Positions 9,096-16,511 of a DNA stretch of 64,000 bases are shown here, one piece after another. Every line of letters begins with the position of its first letter. Within the stretch, counting starts at the first letter, position 1. The DNA lies in the NCBI RefSeq assembly GCF_008641105.1, contig NZ_VTTI01000001.1, positions 600,385 to 664,384 of the forward strand, given 5' to 3'. A program made the position numbers and the translations under genes. Under the pieces are notes generated by a model that saw only the letters and a program-made list of their open reading frames with translations, searched no databases and was not told where the DNA came from. Origin of the DNA: Halopseudomonas salina (GTDB lineage Bacteria; Pseudomonadota; Gammaproteobacteria; Pseudomonadales; Pseudomonadaceae).

Positions 9096-9116
9096 CACTT
9101 GGATAAACGGGCGAGA

Positions 9117-9599
9117 TCAACCGCGCTGGTAGGTGCCAATCAGACGATTCATGGCCAGGGCGTGGGGCTCGACTTTGGCCAGCAGGTCCCAGAGGCTGAG
9201 GTTGGCAGGCAGATCCAGTTCCTTGTCCAGAGCAATGACCCAGAAATAATATTTGTGTTGGCCGTGGCCTTCGGGCGGCATCGGTCCGTTGTAACCGGTC
9301 TTGCCAAAGTTGTTCTTGCCCTGGGTAAACTCACCGGTGCCTTCGGACAGTTTGGTTACCGAGCCGGGGATGTTGTACAGCGTCCAGTGGACGAAACCAT
9401 AGGTGCCATTGGCCGAGATCAGTGGTGCATCCGGGTCATGGCAGATAACAGCATAGCCCTTGGTGCCCTCGGGCGGATTGGTCCAGCTCAGCGCAGGAGA
9501 AACATCTTCTCCCTCGCCGGTGAAACGAGCAGGGATAGCACCATCGTTGCTGAAGGCGCTGCTGGTCAGTTGCATGTCGTTGGAAAATGCGAAACCCAT
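9117..9599 (-). CDS. YbhB/YbcL family protein (PEBP, Raf-kinase-inhibitor-like)
   Basis: This 160-residue protein has the phosphatidylethanolamine-binding-protein fold. The signature is seen in SPALSWTNPPEGTKGYAVICHDPDAP (DPDAP anion-pocket motif), FVHWTLYNIP, and YNGPMPPEGHGQHKYYFWVIALD (the GxxPP-HxY motif). No signal peptide is evident, so it is probably cytoplasmic. Bacterial members bind small anionic ligands or phospholipid head groups, and their function is largely unknown. It lies 49 nt after a small membrane-protein gene on the same strand. Confidence 0.9.
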   Translation of the reverse strand: MGFAFSNDMQLTSSAFSNDGAIPARFTGEGEDVSPALSWTNPPEGTKGYAVICHDPDAPLISANGTYGFVHWTLYNIPGSVTKLSEGTGEFTQGKNNFGKTGYNGPMPPEGHGQHKYYFWVIALDKELDLPANLSLWDLLAKVEPHALAMNRLIGTYQRG

Positions 9600-9648
9600 A
9601 CTGTACTCCTTGATTATCAGCGATTGAGTGGTCCAGACAAAACCGGTC

Positions 9649-9945
9649 TCAGTTGATCAGGGCGCTGAGCAGCCACAGGCCCAGCAGTAGCCAGATTACC
9701 GCCCCGAAAAAGCGCCGGTTGATAAGGGAGCGCACGCCGGCGTAGATCAACAGCAGCCCGATAATGACAGCCACAACGGTAAATACATTGCTGTCGACCC
9801 CCAGAGCTCGGGAAAAGCCGTTAACAAAAGCGGTGCTTGCTCCGCTCAGGATCTGAAAGACCCAGGCCAGGCTGTCGACAACAAAGCGCACCAGCGTGCC
9901 TAAGGCTTCTCCCAGCCATTCAAAGGGATTGGACGATACTTGCAT
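9649..9945 (-). CDS. Small hydrophobic membrane protein, function unknown
   Basis: This 98-residue protein has an amphipathic N-terminal half (WLGEALGTLVRFVVDSLAWVF), one membrane span (about 57-73, VFTVVAVIIGLLLIYAG) and a second at the C-terminus (about 79-96, FFGAVIWLLLGLWLLSAL). I chose the ATG at 9945 over the TTG one codon earlier. It is probably co-transcribed with the YbhB-family gene downstream. I do not recognise a named family. Confidence 0.65.
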   Translation of the reverse strand: MQVSSNPFEWLGEALGTLVRFVVDSLAWVFQILSGASTAFVNGFSRALGVDSNVFTVVAVIIGLLLIYAGVRSLINRRFFGAVIWLLLGLWLLSALIN

Positions 9946-10056
9946 CAATTGTTTCCAAGGTGAATTCAGGCTTTAACGCAGACATACCTTAGCAGAACTC
10001 TGCGCAAGCCATACCCAGGTATAGTCGTGCGGAGCTCGCTCCGGCAAGCGAGCGGT

Positions 10057-10105
10057 GATCGCCCCTGGCGCCAGGCAGCTGAGCCTGGGCCAGGCCGGGG
10101 CGATC
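10057..10105 (-). terminator. Long hairpin downstream of the thiolase gene
   Basis: GATCGCCCC (10057-10065) pairs with GGGGCGATC (10097-10105), and further GC-rich pairing is possible inside (TGGCGCCAGG and CCTGGGCCAGG). It begins 12 nt after the thiolase stop on the minus strand. There is no T tract, so it could be a terminator or an mRNA-stabilising hairpin. Confidence 0.4.
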
Positions 10106-10117
10106 ATGATGCCGTGT

Positions 10118-11317
10118 TCAGACCCGCTCGATGACGGCGGCAACTCCCTGGCCGAGACCGATACACAGACTGACCAGTGCATAGCGCTTGCCGGTACGTT
10201 CCAGCTGGCGCAGTGCAGTGAGAGTCAGGCGCGCGCCCGACGCCCCCAGCGGGTGGCCCACGGCGATGGCGCCGCCGTTGGGGTTCAGGCGCGGATCATT
10301 GAAATCCAGGCCGAGCATCTTCGCGCAGCCGAGCACCTGTGAAGCAAAGGCCTCGTTGATCTCGATCACATCCATGTCGTCCAGGGTGAGGCCGGCGCGG
10401 GCCAGTGCCTTCTTGCATGCTTCAACCGGACCGACGCCCATCAAACGCGGTTCAACACCGGCTACCGCTCCGCTGAGGATGCGCGCCCGGGGCTTGATGT
10501 CGTACTTCTTGCCGATCTCTTCGTTACCAATCAGCAGGGCGGCGGCGCCATCGTTTACGCCCGAGGCGTTACCGGCGGTGACCACGCCGCCTTCGAACAA
10601 TGGACGCAGCTTGCCCAGAGCTTCCATATCGCTCTGCGGGCGGGGGTGCTCATCCTGATCGACCAGCTTGGCTGGCTTCTTGCGGCCCTGGGAGACTTCG
10701 ATCGGGTGGATCTCTTCGGCAAAAAAGCCGTCAGCGCGGGCCTGCTCGTACAGCGCCTGGCTGCGCGCAGCGTAGGTGTCCGCTTCCTCGCGGGTGATAC
10801 CCAGTTTTTCGGCGACGTTGTCAGCAGTTTCGGGCATGGTGTCGCAGCCGTATTCCTTCTCCACCTTCGGATTGGGGAAACGCGCGCCAATGGTGCTGTC
10901 GAACGCGCGGAATTCCCGCGAGTAGGGGCTTTCGCTCTTGGCGATCACGAAGGGCGCGCGACTCATGCTCTCCGCGCCCCCGGCGATGATCAGCTCGCCT
11001 TCGCCGGCGCGGACCATGCGGTGGGCGTCCAGCACTGCTGCCAGGCCGGAGCCGCACAGGCGGTTGACCGTGAGGCCCGGTACTTCCTGTGGCAGGCCAG
11101 CCAGCAGGGCGGCGTGGCGAGCGATATTGCGCGCGTCTTCACCGGCCTGGTTGGTGCAGCCCATGACGACGTCTTCATATTCACGCTGGTCAAAGGGGTT
11201 GCGCGCGATCAGCGCACGCATCACTTCGGCGAGCAGGTCATCCGGCCGTACGCTGGCCAGAGCGCCAGCGTGGCGGCCGAAGGGTGAACGCAAACCATCA
11301 TAGATATAGGCAGTCAT
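10118..11317 (-). CDS. Acetyl-CoA acyltransferase (thiolase, PcaF/PaaJ-like)
   Basis: This 399-residue thiolase cleaves a 3-oxoacyl-CoA with CoA to acetyl-CoA and a shortened acyl-CoA. The active-site cysteine lies in TVNRLCGSGLAAV (about 82-94), the catalytic histidine in VGHPLGASGAR, and the second cysteine in SLCIGLGQG. NEAFASQVLG and NPNGGAIAVGHPLG are family signatures. The sequence most resembles 3-oxoadipyl-CoA thiolases, but no other pca or paa genes are nearby. I chose the ATG at 11317, because the TTG two codons earlier is only 3 nt from GGAG. It follows the 3-hydroxyacyl-CoA dehydrogenase gene by 6 nt and so provides the last step of the cycle. Confidence 0.9.
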   Translation of the reverse strand: MTAYIYDGLRSPFGRHAGALASVRPDDLLAEVMRALIARNPFDQREYEDVVMGCTNQAGEDARNIARHAALLAGLPQEVPGLTVNRLCGSGLAAVLDAHRMVRAGEGELIIAGGAESMSRAPFVIAKSESPYSREFRAFDSTIGARFPNPKVEKEYGCDTMPETADNVAEKLGITREEADTYAARSQALYEQARADGFFAEEIHPIEVSQGRKKPAKLVDQDEHPRPQSDMEALGKLRPLFEGGVVTAGNASGVNDGAAALLIGNEEIGKKYDIKPRARILSGAVAGVEPRLMGVGPVEACKKALARAGLTLDDMDVIEINEAFASQVLGCAKMLGLDFNDPRLNPNGGAIAVGHPLGASGARLTLTALRQLERTGKRYALVSLCIGLGQGVAAVIERV

Positions 11318-11323
11318 CTGCAA

Positions 11324-12838
11324 TTACTCCTGGAAGTCGGGTGTGGTGAGCGGCAGATCGAGCTGCACGCGGCGACGCAGCCAGGGGCTGGGGCGGTAGC
11401 GCGGCTCACCGTAGGTCTGCTGCATGTTGTTCAAGATGCTGAGTATGGTTTCTTTACCATAGTGCTCGCCAAAGGCCAGTGGGCCCTTGGGGTAACCGAG
11501 GGCCAACTGGATCGCGCGGTCCAGCGTCTCGGGTGTGGCGATGCCTTTCTGGGCGATCTCACTACCCAGGTTGACCACGCCGGCGATCAGCCGCTGAATC
11601 ACGAAGCCTGGAGAGTCGTTGATGACCTCCACCGGTACGCCATCAGCCGCTAGCGCCTGGCGTGCCTGGGCGACCAGAGCGGCGTCGGCGGCGGGTTGAC
11701 GCATCAGTGTGCGGCGTTTGTCCCAATTGGCCAGGCTGTCCAGCGCGAGGGTGCGATTGGCTGGCAGCTGCAGGCGAGTGAGCGCCGCGGTGCAGTCTTC
11801 GCCCAGGGGTGTGATCAGGCAAATGGCTTGGGCCGAGGGTTGTGCGCCGTCCTCCAGCGTGGCGCCGGCGGCGTCGAGCGCGCTGGCCACCTTGGCACGC
11901 AGTGCGTCGTCTTCGGTCTGCAGCCAGAATGGCCGGTTGATCATCACGGTGTCCGGCGTGCTCTCCTGCGGCTCTATCTTCTGGCCGTCTTCATAGCGGT
12001 AGAACCCCTGGCCGGTCTTGCGGCCAAGCAGGCCCGCGGCCACGCGCTGGGCCGCAATGAACGAGGGGGTATAACGCGGATCGTGGTAGAACTGCTCATA
12101 CACCGACTCCATCACCGCGTGGGAGACATCCAGGCCGGTTAGGTCGAACAGCTCGAAGGGACCCATGCGGAAACCGGGGCCGTCGCGCAGGATGCGGTCG
12201 ATCTGCGCTGGCGTGGCGACGCCCTCACTGAGCATGCGCAGCGCTTCGGTGCCGAACGCGCGGCCCGCATGGTTGACCAGAAAGCCGGGGGTGTCAGGGG
12301 TGATGGCGGCAAAGTGCCCGGCCGCTTCGGCCAGTGCCACCAGGCCTTGTACGACCGTCTCGTCAGTGCGTTCACCACGCACCACTTCGACAATCTTCAT
12401 CAGCGGAACAGGGTTGAAGAAGTGAAAACCGGCTACCCGCTGCGGCCGCTGGCAGCTGCTGGCAATCCGGGTCACGGACAGGGACGAGGTGTTGGTGGCC
12501 AGCACGCACTCATCGCCCACCAGAGCCTCGAGCTGGTCGAACAGCTTCTGTTTGACCTCAAGCAGCTCGACGATCGCCTCGATCACCAGGTCGCAATCTT
12601 TCAGCGCTTCGAGTTCGGCTGCCGGCTGCATCCGCTGCATGGTCGCGTCGAAATCAGCCTCGCTGAGTTTGCCCTTGGCGACAGAGCGCTTGAGCAGGTT
12701 GCGATTGAAATCGATCGCATCGTCGATGGCTTCTGACCGTGTGTCATAGATCAGTACCTGCTGACCGCTGCTGGCAAACAGCTGAGCTATGCCGCGGCCC
12801 ATGGCGCCCGCGCCGATCACGCCAATTCGATTGAACAT
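11324..12838 (-). CDS. 3-hydroxyacyl-CoA dehydrogenase (PaaH/PaaC-like, duplicated C-terminal domain)
   Basis: This 504-residue NAD-dependent dehydrogenase oxidises 3-hydroxyacyl-CoA. The Rossmann motif GVIGAGAMGRGIA is near 7-19, NTSSLSVTRIA near 116-126, and HFFNPVPLMKIVEVV carries the family histidine. GLLGRKTGQGFYRYE ends the first C-terminal domain, and a second copy (DSPGFVIQRLIAG to GYPKGPLAFGEHYG) makes the protein about 500 residues, as in PaaH of phenylacetate degradation. Without other paa genes the substrate is open. It is first in a two-gene unit with the thiolase. A copy of the IclR-type palindrome lies 23 bp upstream. Confidence 0.9.
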   Translation of the reverse strand: MFNRIGVIGAGAMGRGIAQLFASSGQQVLIYDTRSEAIDDAIDFNRNLLKRSVAKGKLSEADFDATMQRMQPAAELEALKDCDLVIEAIVELLEVKQKLFDQLEALVGDECVLATNTSSLSVTRIASSCQRPQRVAGFHFFNPVPLMKIVEVVRGERTDETVVQGLVALAEAAGHFAAITPDTPGFLVNHAGRAFGTEALRMLSEGVATPAQIDRILRDGPGFRMGPFELFDLTGLDVSHAVMESVYEQFYHDPRYTPSFIAAQRVAAGLLGRKTGQGFYRYEDGQKIEPQESTPDTVMINRPFWLQTEDDALRAKVASALDAAGATLEDGAQPSAQAICLITPLGEDCTAALTRLQLPANRTLALDSLANWDKRRTLMRQPAADAALVAQARQALAADGVPVEVINDSPGFVIQRLIAGVVNLGSEIAQKGIATPETLDRAIQLALGYPKGPLAFGEHYGKETILSILNNMQQTYGEPRYRPSPWLRRRVQLDLPLTTPDFQE

Positions 12839-12860
12839 GCAGTGCCTCCTCGGTTATTCT

Positions 12861-12879
12861 TGTTCCGCTGTGCGAAACA
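12861..12879. promoter_or_regulatory. Palindromic operator, probable IclR-family site (copy 4)
   Basis: TGTTCCGCTGTGCGAAACA is symmetric at its TG/CA ends and shares the core of copies 1 and 3 (TTCCGCTGTGCGAAA). It lies 23 bp before the dehydrogenase/thiolase unit and 141 bp before the divergent PaaI-type thioesterase. It extends the probable IclR regulon about 7 kb away from the regulator gene. Confidence 0.65.
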
Positions 12880-13019
12880 GTATTTCGTTCATAACCGTGC
12901 GAGATTAAATCCTGCGCCGAGCGAGCGCAAGTTCGTCGACGGCGGAGCTGTGGCATACTCTGCAGCCGACTCCAATGCCAAGATCTGCATCAGTGTAGTG
13001 AATAAAAGGTGACCTAGCC

Positions 13020-13448
13020 GTGAACCCCGACCATCGCCAGGCAGTAGCCCAATCCGTAACCGGTTTTTTCCAGGACCTGGGCTGTGAACTGCTCGAATAT
13101 TCCGAGGGCCGTGCGGTCGTCGGTCTGACGCTGACCGCCAAGCATCTTAACAACGCCAGTAATCTGCATGGCGGCGTCACTGCCAGTCTGCTCGATATTG
13201 CCATGGGGTTGTGCGGCACCTGGGCGCCGACTGCCGATGAGCGTCGAGTGGCCATTACCCTGTCGATGAACGTGAACTTCTCGGCAACTGCTGCTCTGGG
13301 CACCCGGATTCGGGCGGTAGCCACTCGGCGCAGCGGCGGCCACAAGATCTTCATGGCCTCCTGCGACCTGCTCGACGATAACGACACTCTGCTCGGCTTT
13401 GGCGAAGGTGTATTCAAGAAGGGCGCCTTCCGCAAGGATCTGCCGTGA
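13020..13448 (+). CDS. PaaI-family hotdog thioesterase
   Basis: This 142-residue single hotdog-domain protein has the motif ASNLHGGVTASLLDIAMG (about 43-60, with HGG), VAITLSMNVNFSATAALG and an exposed C-terminal strand, typical of PaaI/YdiI acyl-CoA thioesterases. It starts with GTG, 5 nt after the good ribosome-binding site AAAGGTGA. It is divergent from the dehydrogenase/thiolase unit and shares the intergenic region with operator copy 4. It probably recycles CoA from slow intermediates (inference). Confidence 0.82.
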   Translation: MNPDHRQAVAQSVTGFFQDLGCELLEYSEGRAVVGLTLTAKHLNNASNLHGGVTASLLDIAMGLCGTWAPTADERRVAITLSMNVNFSATAALGTRIRAVATRRSGGHKIFMASCDLLDDNDTLLGFGEGVFKKGAFRKDLP

Positions 13449-13467
13449 ACACTGTCTGGTGACACTC

Positions 13468-14826
13468 ATGCCCATGGCTAAAATGACCGTCGTGCTGCTT
13501 CCCTTGGGCGTTGCTCTGGAGCTGGGCGCATTGCTCAGTCAGGTCGCGTGGCTCAGCTGGCTGGCGGCATTGGCGTTCCTTGGCTACTTCATGCTGCATT
13601 TCCGGCGGCTCAATCCGTATCCGCGCTGGTTGGGTATCGTTACCCTCGCGGTGCTGGTTGCGACCGTATTGAGCCCCCGGACGGATGCGTCGCTATGGCC
13701 GAAGCTGGCCAGTTCCGCTGCCTACTACACGAGTTTTCTCGGTGCCCTGGGTCTGATGCAACTGCTGGCCAAGCGCTTGCCGCAACTCAGTGAGTTGCAC
13801 AAGGCGCTATTGTCGGGTTCCAAGGTGGTGCTCTATCCGCGCTATGTACTGACGGCTGGCAGCATTGGTTCGATCCTCAATTTCGGCATGATGAATCTGC
13901 TATGCGGGACCCTGGCCACGCACCTGCGCCGTTATCCGCTAACCGATCTGCAACGCCGTGAAGGCTTGCGCAGCGTTATGGTTACCACCCTGCGGGGTTT
14001 TGCCCTGGTGCCGCTGCTGGCGCCGACCAGTGTGACCATCGCGATTATTTCCAGGGAAATGCCTTCGCTGTCCTGGAGCGCCATGGTGCCCTACGGCGCC
14101 GTCGCTGCGGTAATGATGATCCTGGTCGGTTGGCGTCGCGAAACCCGCGGGCTCCTGGCATTGCGCGACGACATCGGCGACAGCACTCGGGCCGAGGGCA
14201 TGTGGGGGTTGCTTGGCGGCAGCTTGCTGGGGTTGATGCTGATCGGCTTGCTGGCTTGGCAGACGGTGCTCAGCGCGCCGCAGTCAGCCATGCTGCTGGT
14301 CCCTGTTGGCGTGACCCTGTATCTGCTCTGGCGTGATCGGTCACCCAGGCAGGCGCTGGATGAGATCGCTGACAACATGTCGAGCATGCACAACGAGATG
14401 TTTATTTTCGGCTGTGCTGCCCTGCTCGGCGGCGCCCTTGGCGCGATTGCCCCGCTGGAAGAGATTGCCGCCTGGTTGGCGGCCGAGCCCAAATACAATC
14501 TGCTGCTGGCGGTGGTCAGTCTGTTCAGCACCATCACCCTGGCGGTGATCGGTGTGGCGCCGATCGTCTCCTTGTCCCTGATTGCCGGCCTGCTATCCCA
14601 GCTGGCCCTGCTGGGCGTGCCTATCATGACGCCAGCGGTGGGTCTGATGTGCGGTTTCTCCCTGGCGATGATCTGTTCGCCATTCGGGCCGTCGACACTG
14701 ATCCTGGCGCGCTACAGTGGCGAAACGCCGTTTCGCGTCGCCTTCGGCTGGAACGGTCGCTTCGTCGCCAGCGTGATGCCGCTGCTGTTGCTCTTGCTGT
14801 TCGGCACCTACTGGTGGCATAGCTAG
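13468..14826 (+). CDS. Polytopic inner-membrane protein, transporter-like, function unknown
   Basis: This 452-residue very hydrophobic protein has roughly 11-12 predicted membrane spans and a paired internal layout: one half ends near DDIGDSTRAEG, and the second half begins with WGLLGGSLLGLMLIGLLAWQ. Conserved-looking re-entrant stretches are LNFGMMNLLCGTLATH, LLAPTSVTIAI and MICSPFGPSTLI, which recall anion or citrate transporters of the IT superfamily. I cannot name a substrate. The ATG at 13468 with GGTGA in front is preferred over an upstream ATG inside the thioesterase gene. It may be co-transcribed with the thioesterase 19 nt upstream. Confidence 0.75.
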   Translation: MPMAKMTVVLLPLGVALELGALLSQVAWLSWLAALAFLGYFMLHFRRLNPYPRWLGIVTLAVLVATVLSPRTDASLWPKLASSAAYYTSFLGALGLMQLLAKRLPQLSELHKALLSGSKVVLYPRYVLTAGSIGSILNFGMMNLLCGTLATHLRRYPLTDLQRREGLRSVMVTTLRGFALVPLLAPTSVTIAIISREMPSLSWSAMVPYGAVAAVMMILVGWRRETRGLLALRDDIGDSTRAEGMWGLLGGSLLGLMLIGLLAWQTVLSAPQSAMLLVPVGVTLYLLWRDRSPRQALDEIADNMSSMHNEMFIFGCAALLGGALGAIAPLEEIAAWLAAEPKYNLLLAVVSLFSTITLAVIGVAPIVSLSLIAGLLSQLALLGVPIMTPAVGLMCGFSLAMICSPFGPSTLILARYSGETPFRVAFGWNGRFVASVMPLLLLLLFGTYWWHS

Positions 14827-14834
14827 CAGAGCCG

Positions 14835-14862
14835 CAAGCCGCAAGCTTCAAGCGGCAAGCCG
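14835..14862. repeat. Short CAAGCNN heptamer array (4 units)
   Basis: Four 7-bp units in register: CAAGCCG, CAAGCTT, CAAGCGG, CAAGCCG. They start 8 nt after the stop codon of the membrane protein. The same heptamer makes much longer arrays at 53.5 kb and around the hemW start. Confidence 0.8.
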
Positions 14863-14912
14863 AGCGCCCAAAGGTTCAAGAGGGCGGGTTCAGCTGGCGC
14901 AGAGATATAAGG

Positions 14913-15020
14913 CGCCGGTCAGCAGTCTCGCTTTGCTGTACCGTCGGAGCCCATGGATGGGCGACGCCGAGCGCCCAGGGATGGGACAGCGTGTCAGCAA
15001 AGCGAGACTGCTGACCGGCG
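14913..15020. repeat. 108-bp hairpin element with 26-bp perfect inverted arms (copy A)
   Basis: Bases 14913-14938 are the exact reverse complement of 14995-15020. The 56-bp core between them, read on the minus strand, begins ACACGCTGTCCCATCC and contains GCCCATCCATGGGCTC. The same core pattern with different arms occurs at 52113-52221. It lies between the membrane-protein gene and mutM, 58 bp before the mutM start. It could act as a terminator, but the conserved core and changed arms point to a dispersed repeat family. Confidence 0.8.
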
Positions 15021-15078
15021 TCCCACACGGACTAATGCTCAACATGTCGTCACGCATCATTTTTACACGGGCCCCAAA

Positions 15079-15891
15079 ATGCCGGAACTACCTGAAGTAG
15101 AAACCACCCGCCGGGGTATTGCTCCACATCTCGAGGGCCGCACTGTCACCCGACTTGTAGTGCGCGAGCGCCGTTTGCGCTGGCCGATCCCGGAGGACCT
15201 GGCGATCCAGATCGAGGGCCAGACCTTCAGCCAGATCCGCCGCCGCGCCAAGTACCTGCTGATGGATATCGGTGGTGGCAGCGTGATCAGCCACCTGGGT
15301 ATGTCGGGCAATCTACGCCTGGTACCTGTCGGAACGCCGCCACTCAAGCATGAGCATGTGGATATCGAACTGGATTCAGGCCTGGCCCTGCGTTACACCG
15401 ACCCCCGACGTTTTGGCGCCATGCTCTGGATCAGGTCAGGGGAGGTTCATCCTCTACTGTCGAAGCTGGGTCCGGAGCCCTTATCGGATCTGTTCGATGG
15501 CGAACGCCTCTATCAGTGCTCACGGGGCAAGAGCATTGCGGTCAAGCCATTCATCATGGATAACGCGGTGGTGGTTGGCGTCGGTAATATTTACGCCAGC
15601 GAGGCCCTGTTTGCAGCGGGTATTGATCCCCGGCGCGAGGCCGGGCGAATCAGCCGTGCCCGCTACCTGCGCCTGGCAATCGAGATCCGCCGTATCCTGG
15701 GCTACGCAATCGAGCGCGGGGGGACGACCCTGCGCGACTTTACCGGCGGCGACGGCCAGCCCGGATACTTTCAGCAGGAACTGTTCGTCTATGGTCGGGG
15801 CGGCGAACTGTGCAAGGTATGTGGCAATACTCTGTCGGAAACCCGGCTGGGGCAACGCAGTTCGGTTTTCTGCCGCCAATGTCAGCGCTGA
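15079..15891 (+). CDS. mutM: Formamidopyrimidine-DNA glycosylase / AP lyase
   Basis: This 270-residue protein is the normal length for MutM (Fpg), which removes 8-oxoguanine and ring-opened purines from DNA. Pro2 and Glu3 of [13 protein letters not shown] form the catalytic N-terminus after Met removal, which fixes the start at 15079. The lysine of the beta-hairpin and the helix-two-turn-helix ([16 protein letters not shown]) follow. The C-terminal zinc finger has CKVCG and CRQCQ. It is monocistronic here. The position before the Na/Pi symporter, ggt and coaD matches the Pseudomonas order. Confidence 0.97.
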   Translation: MPELPEVETTRRGIAPHLEGRTVTRLVVRERRLRWPIPEDLAIQIEGQTFSQIRRRAKYLLMDIGGGSVISHLGMSGNLRLVPVGTPPLKHEHVDIELDSGLALRYTDPRRFGAMLWIRSGEVHPLLSKLGPEPLSDLFDGERLYQCSRGKSIAVKPFIMDNAVVVGVGNIYASEALFAAGIDPRREAGRISRARYLRLAIEIRRILGYAIERGGTTLRDFTGGDGQPGYFQQELFVYGRGGELCKVCGNTLSETRLGQRSSVFCRQCQR

Positions 15892-16104
15892 GTCCGGTCC
15901 AGGGGGCTGCCAAGGCCCATGTATTGTGCTTGACGACCGGTTCTGGCTTACTGTCATGGAGCTCTCGTGCAACGGAGGGTGCATAAACCCTGCGCCCGAT
16001 TTCCCGATTGAGCGATTACGCCTACAATGAAGCGTGAAGGCTGTCCGGGACGGATAGCTCAACAAGACCAAGGGCCTGCCGGGCCACAACCAGGGATCTT
16101 AATT

Positions 16105-16446
16105 ATGCGCCTGTTACGTCACTCCACAGCCTTGATGGCTGGTCTGCTGCTCAGCGCCGCTGCGCACGCTGCCGAACCCACTCAAACCGGAAAGATCGGA
16201 TACACCGAAAAGCCGGGTTACTATGCAATGGTCGGTGACCTGATTATTGCTCGGCCCCTGCTGGCTGGCGTTACCGCAATCGGTGCGGCTGCTTTTGTGG
16301 TCAGTTTGCCATTCACCCTGCTCGCAGGGAATACCGCAGAAGCCGGTCGCGAACTGGTTGTTCGGCCGGGCGAGGCAACATTTGTTCGCTGCCTGGGTTG
16401 CACCAAGAGCGGTTACGGTCGCACGCACGCCGACGAAAACCGCTGA
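16105..16446 (+). CDS. Small exported or membrane protein, function unknown
   Basis: This 113-residue protein has a signal peptide ([22 protein letters not shown], cleavage after AHA near 22) and one hydrophobic segment at about 50-74 ([21 protein letters not shown]). The C-terminal tail is basic with a CLGC pair. It resembles small Pseudomonas proteins often labelled multidrug transporter without evidence. I chose the ATG at 16105 because it gives the signal peptide. It stands between mutM and the Na/Pi symporter. Confidence 0.7.
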   Translation: MRLLRHSTALMAGLLLSAAAHAAEPTQTGKIGYTEKPGYYAMVGDLIIARPLLAGVTAIGAAAFVVSLPFTLLAGNTAEAGRELVVRPGEATFVRCLGCTKSGYGRTHADENR

Positions 16447-16511
16447 TTGTTCTGGTCGTGGGTCGCTGACGCACGATCGCAGCCCGCAGCCTTTTTACGA
16501 GTAGTAGGCTG

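Noticed and set aside
10118..12838. Part of a phenylacetate or beta-ketoadipate pathway
   Set aside because: The dehydrogenase and thiolase resemble PaaH and PcaF/PaaJ, but no ring-oxygenase, hydrolase or other paa/pca genes are present; the shared operator links them to the neighbouring acyl-CoA genes instead.
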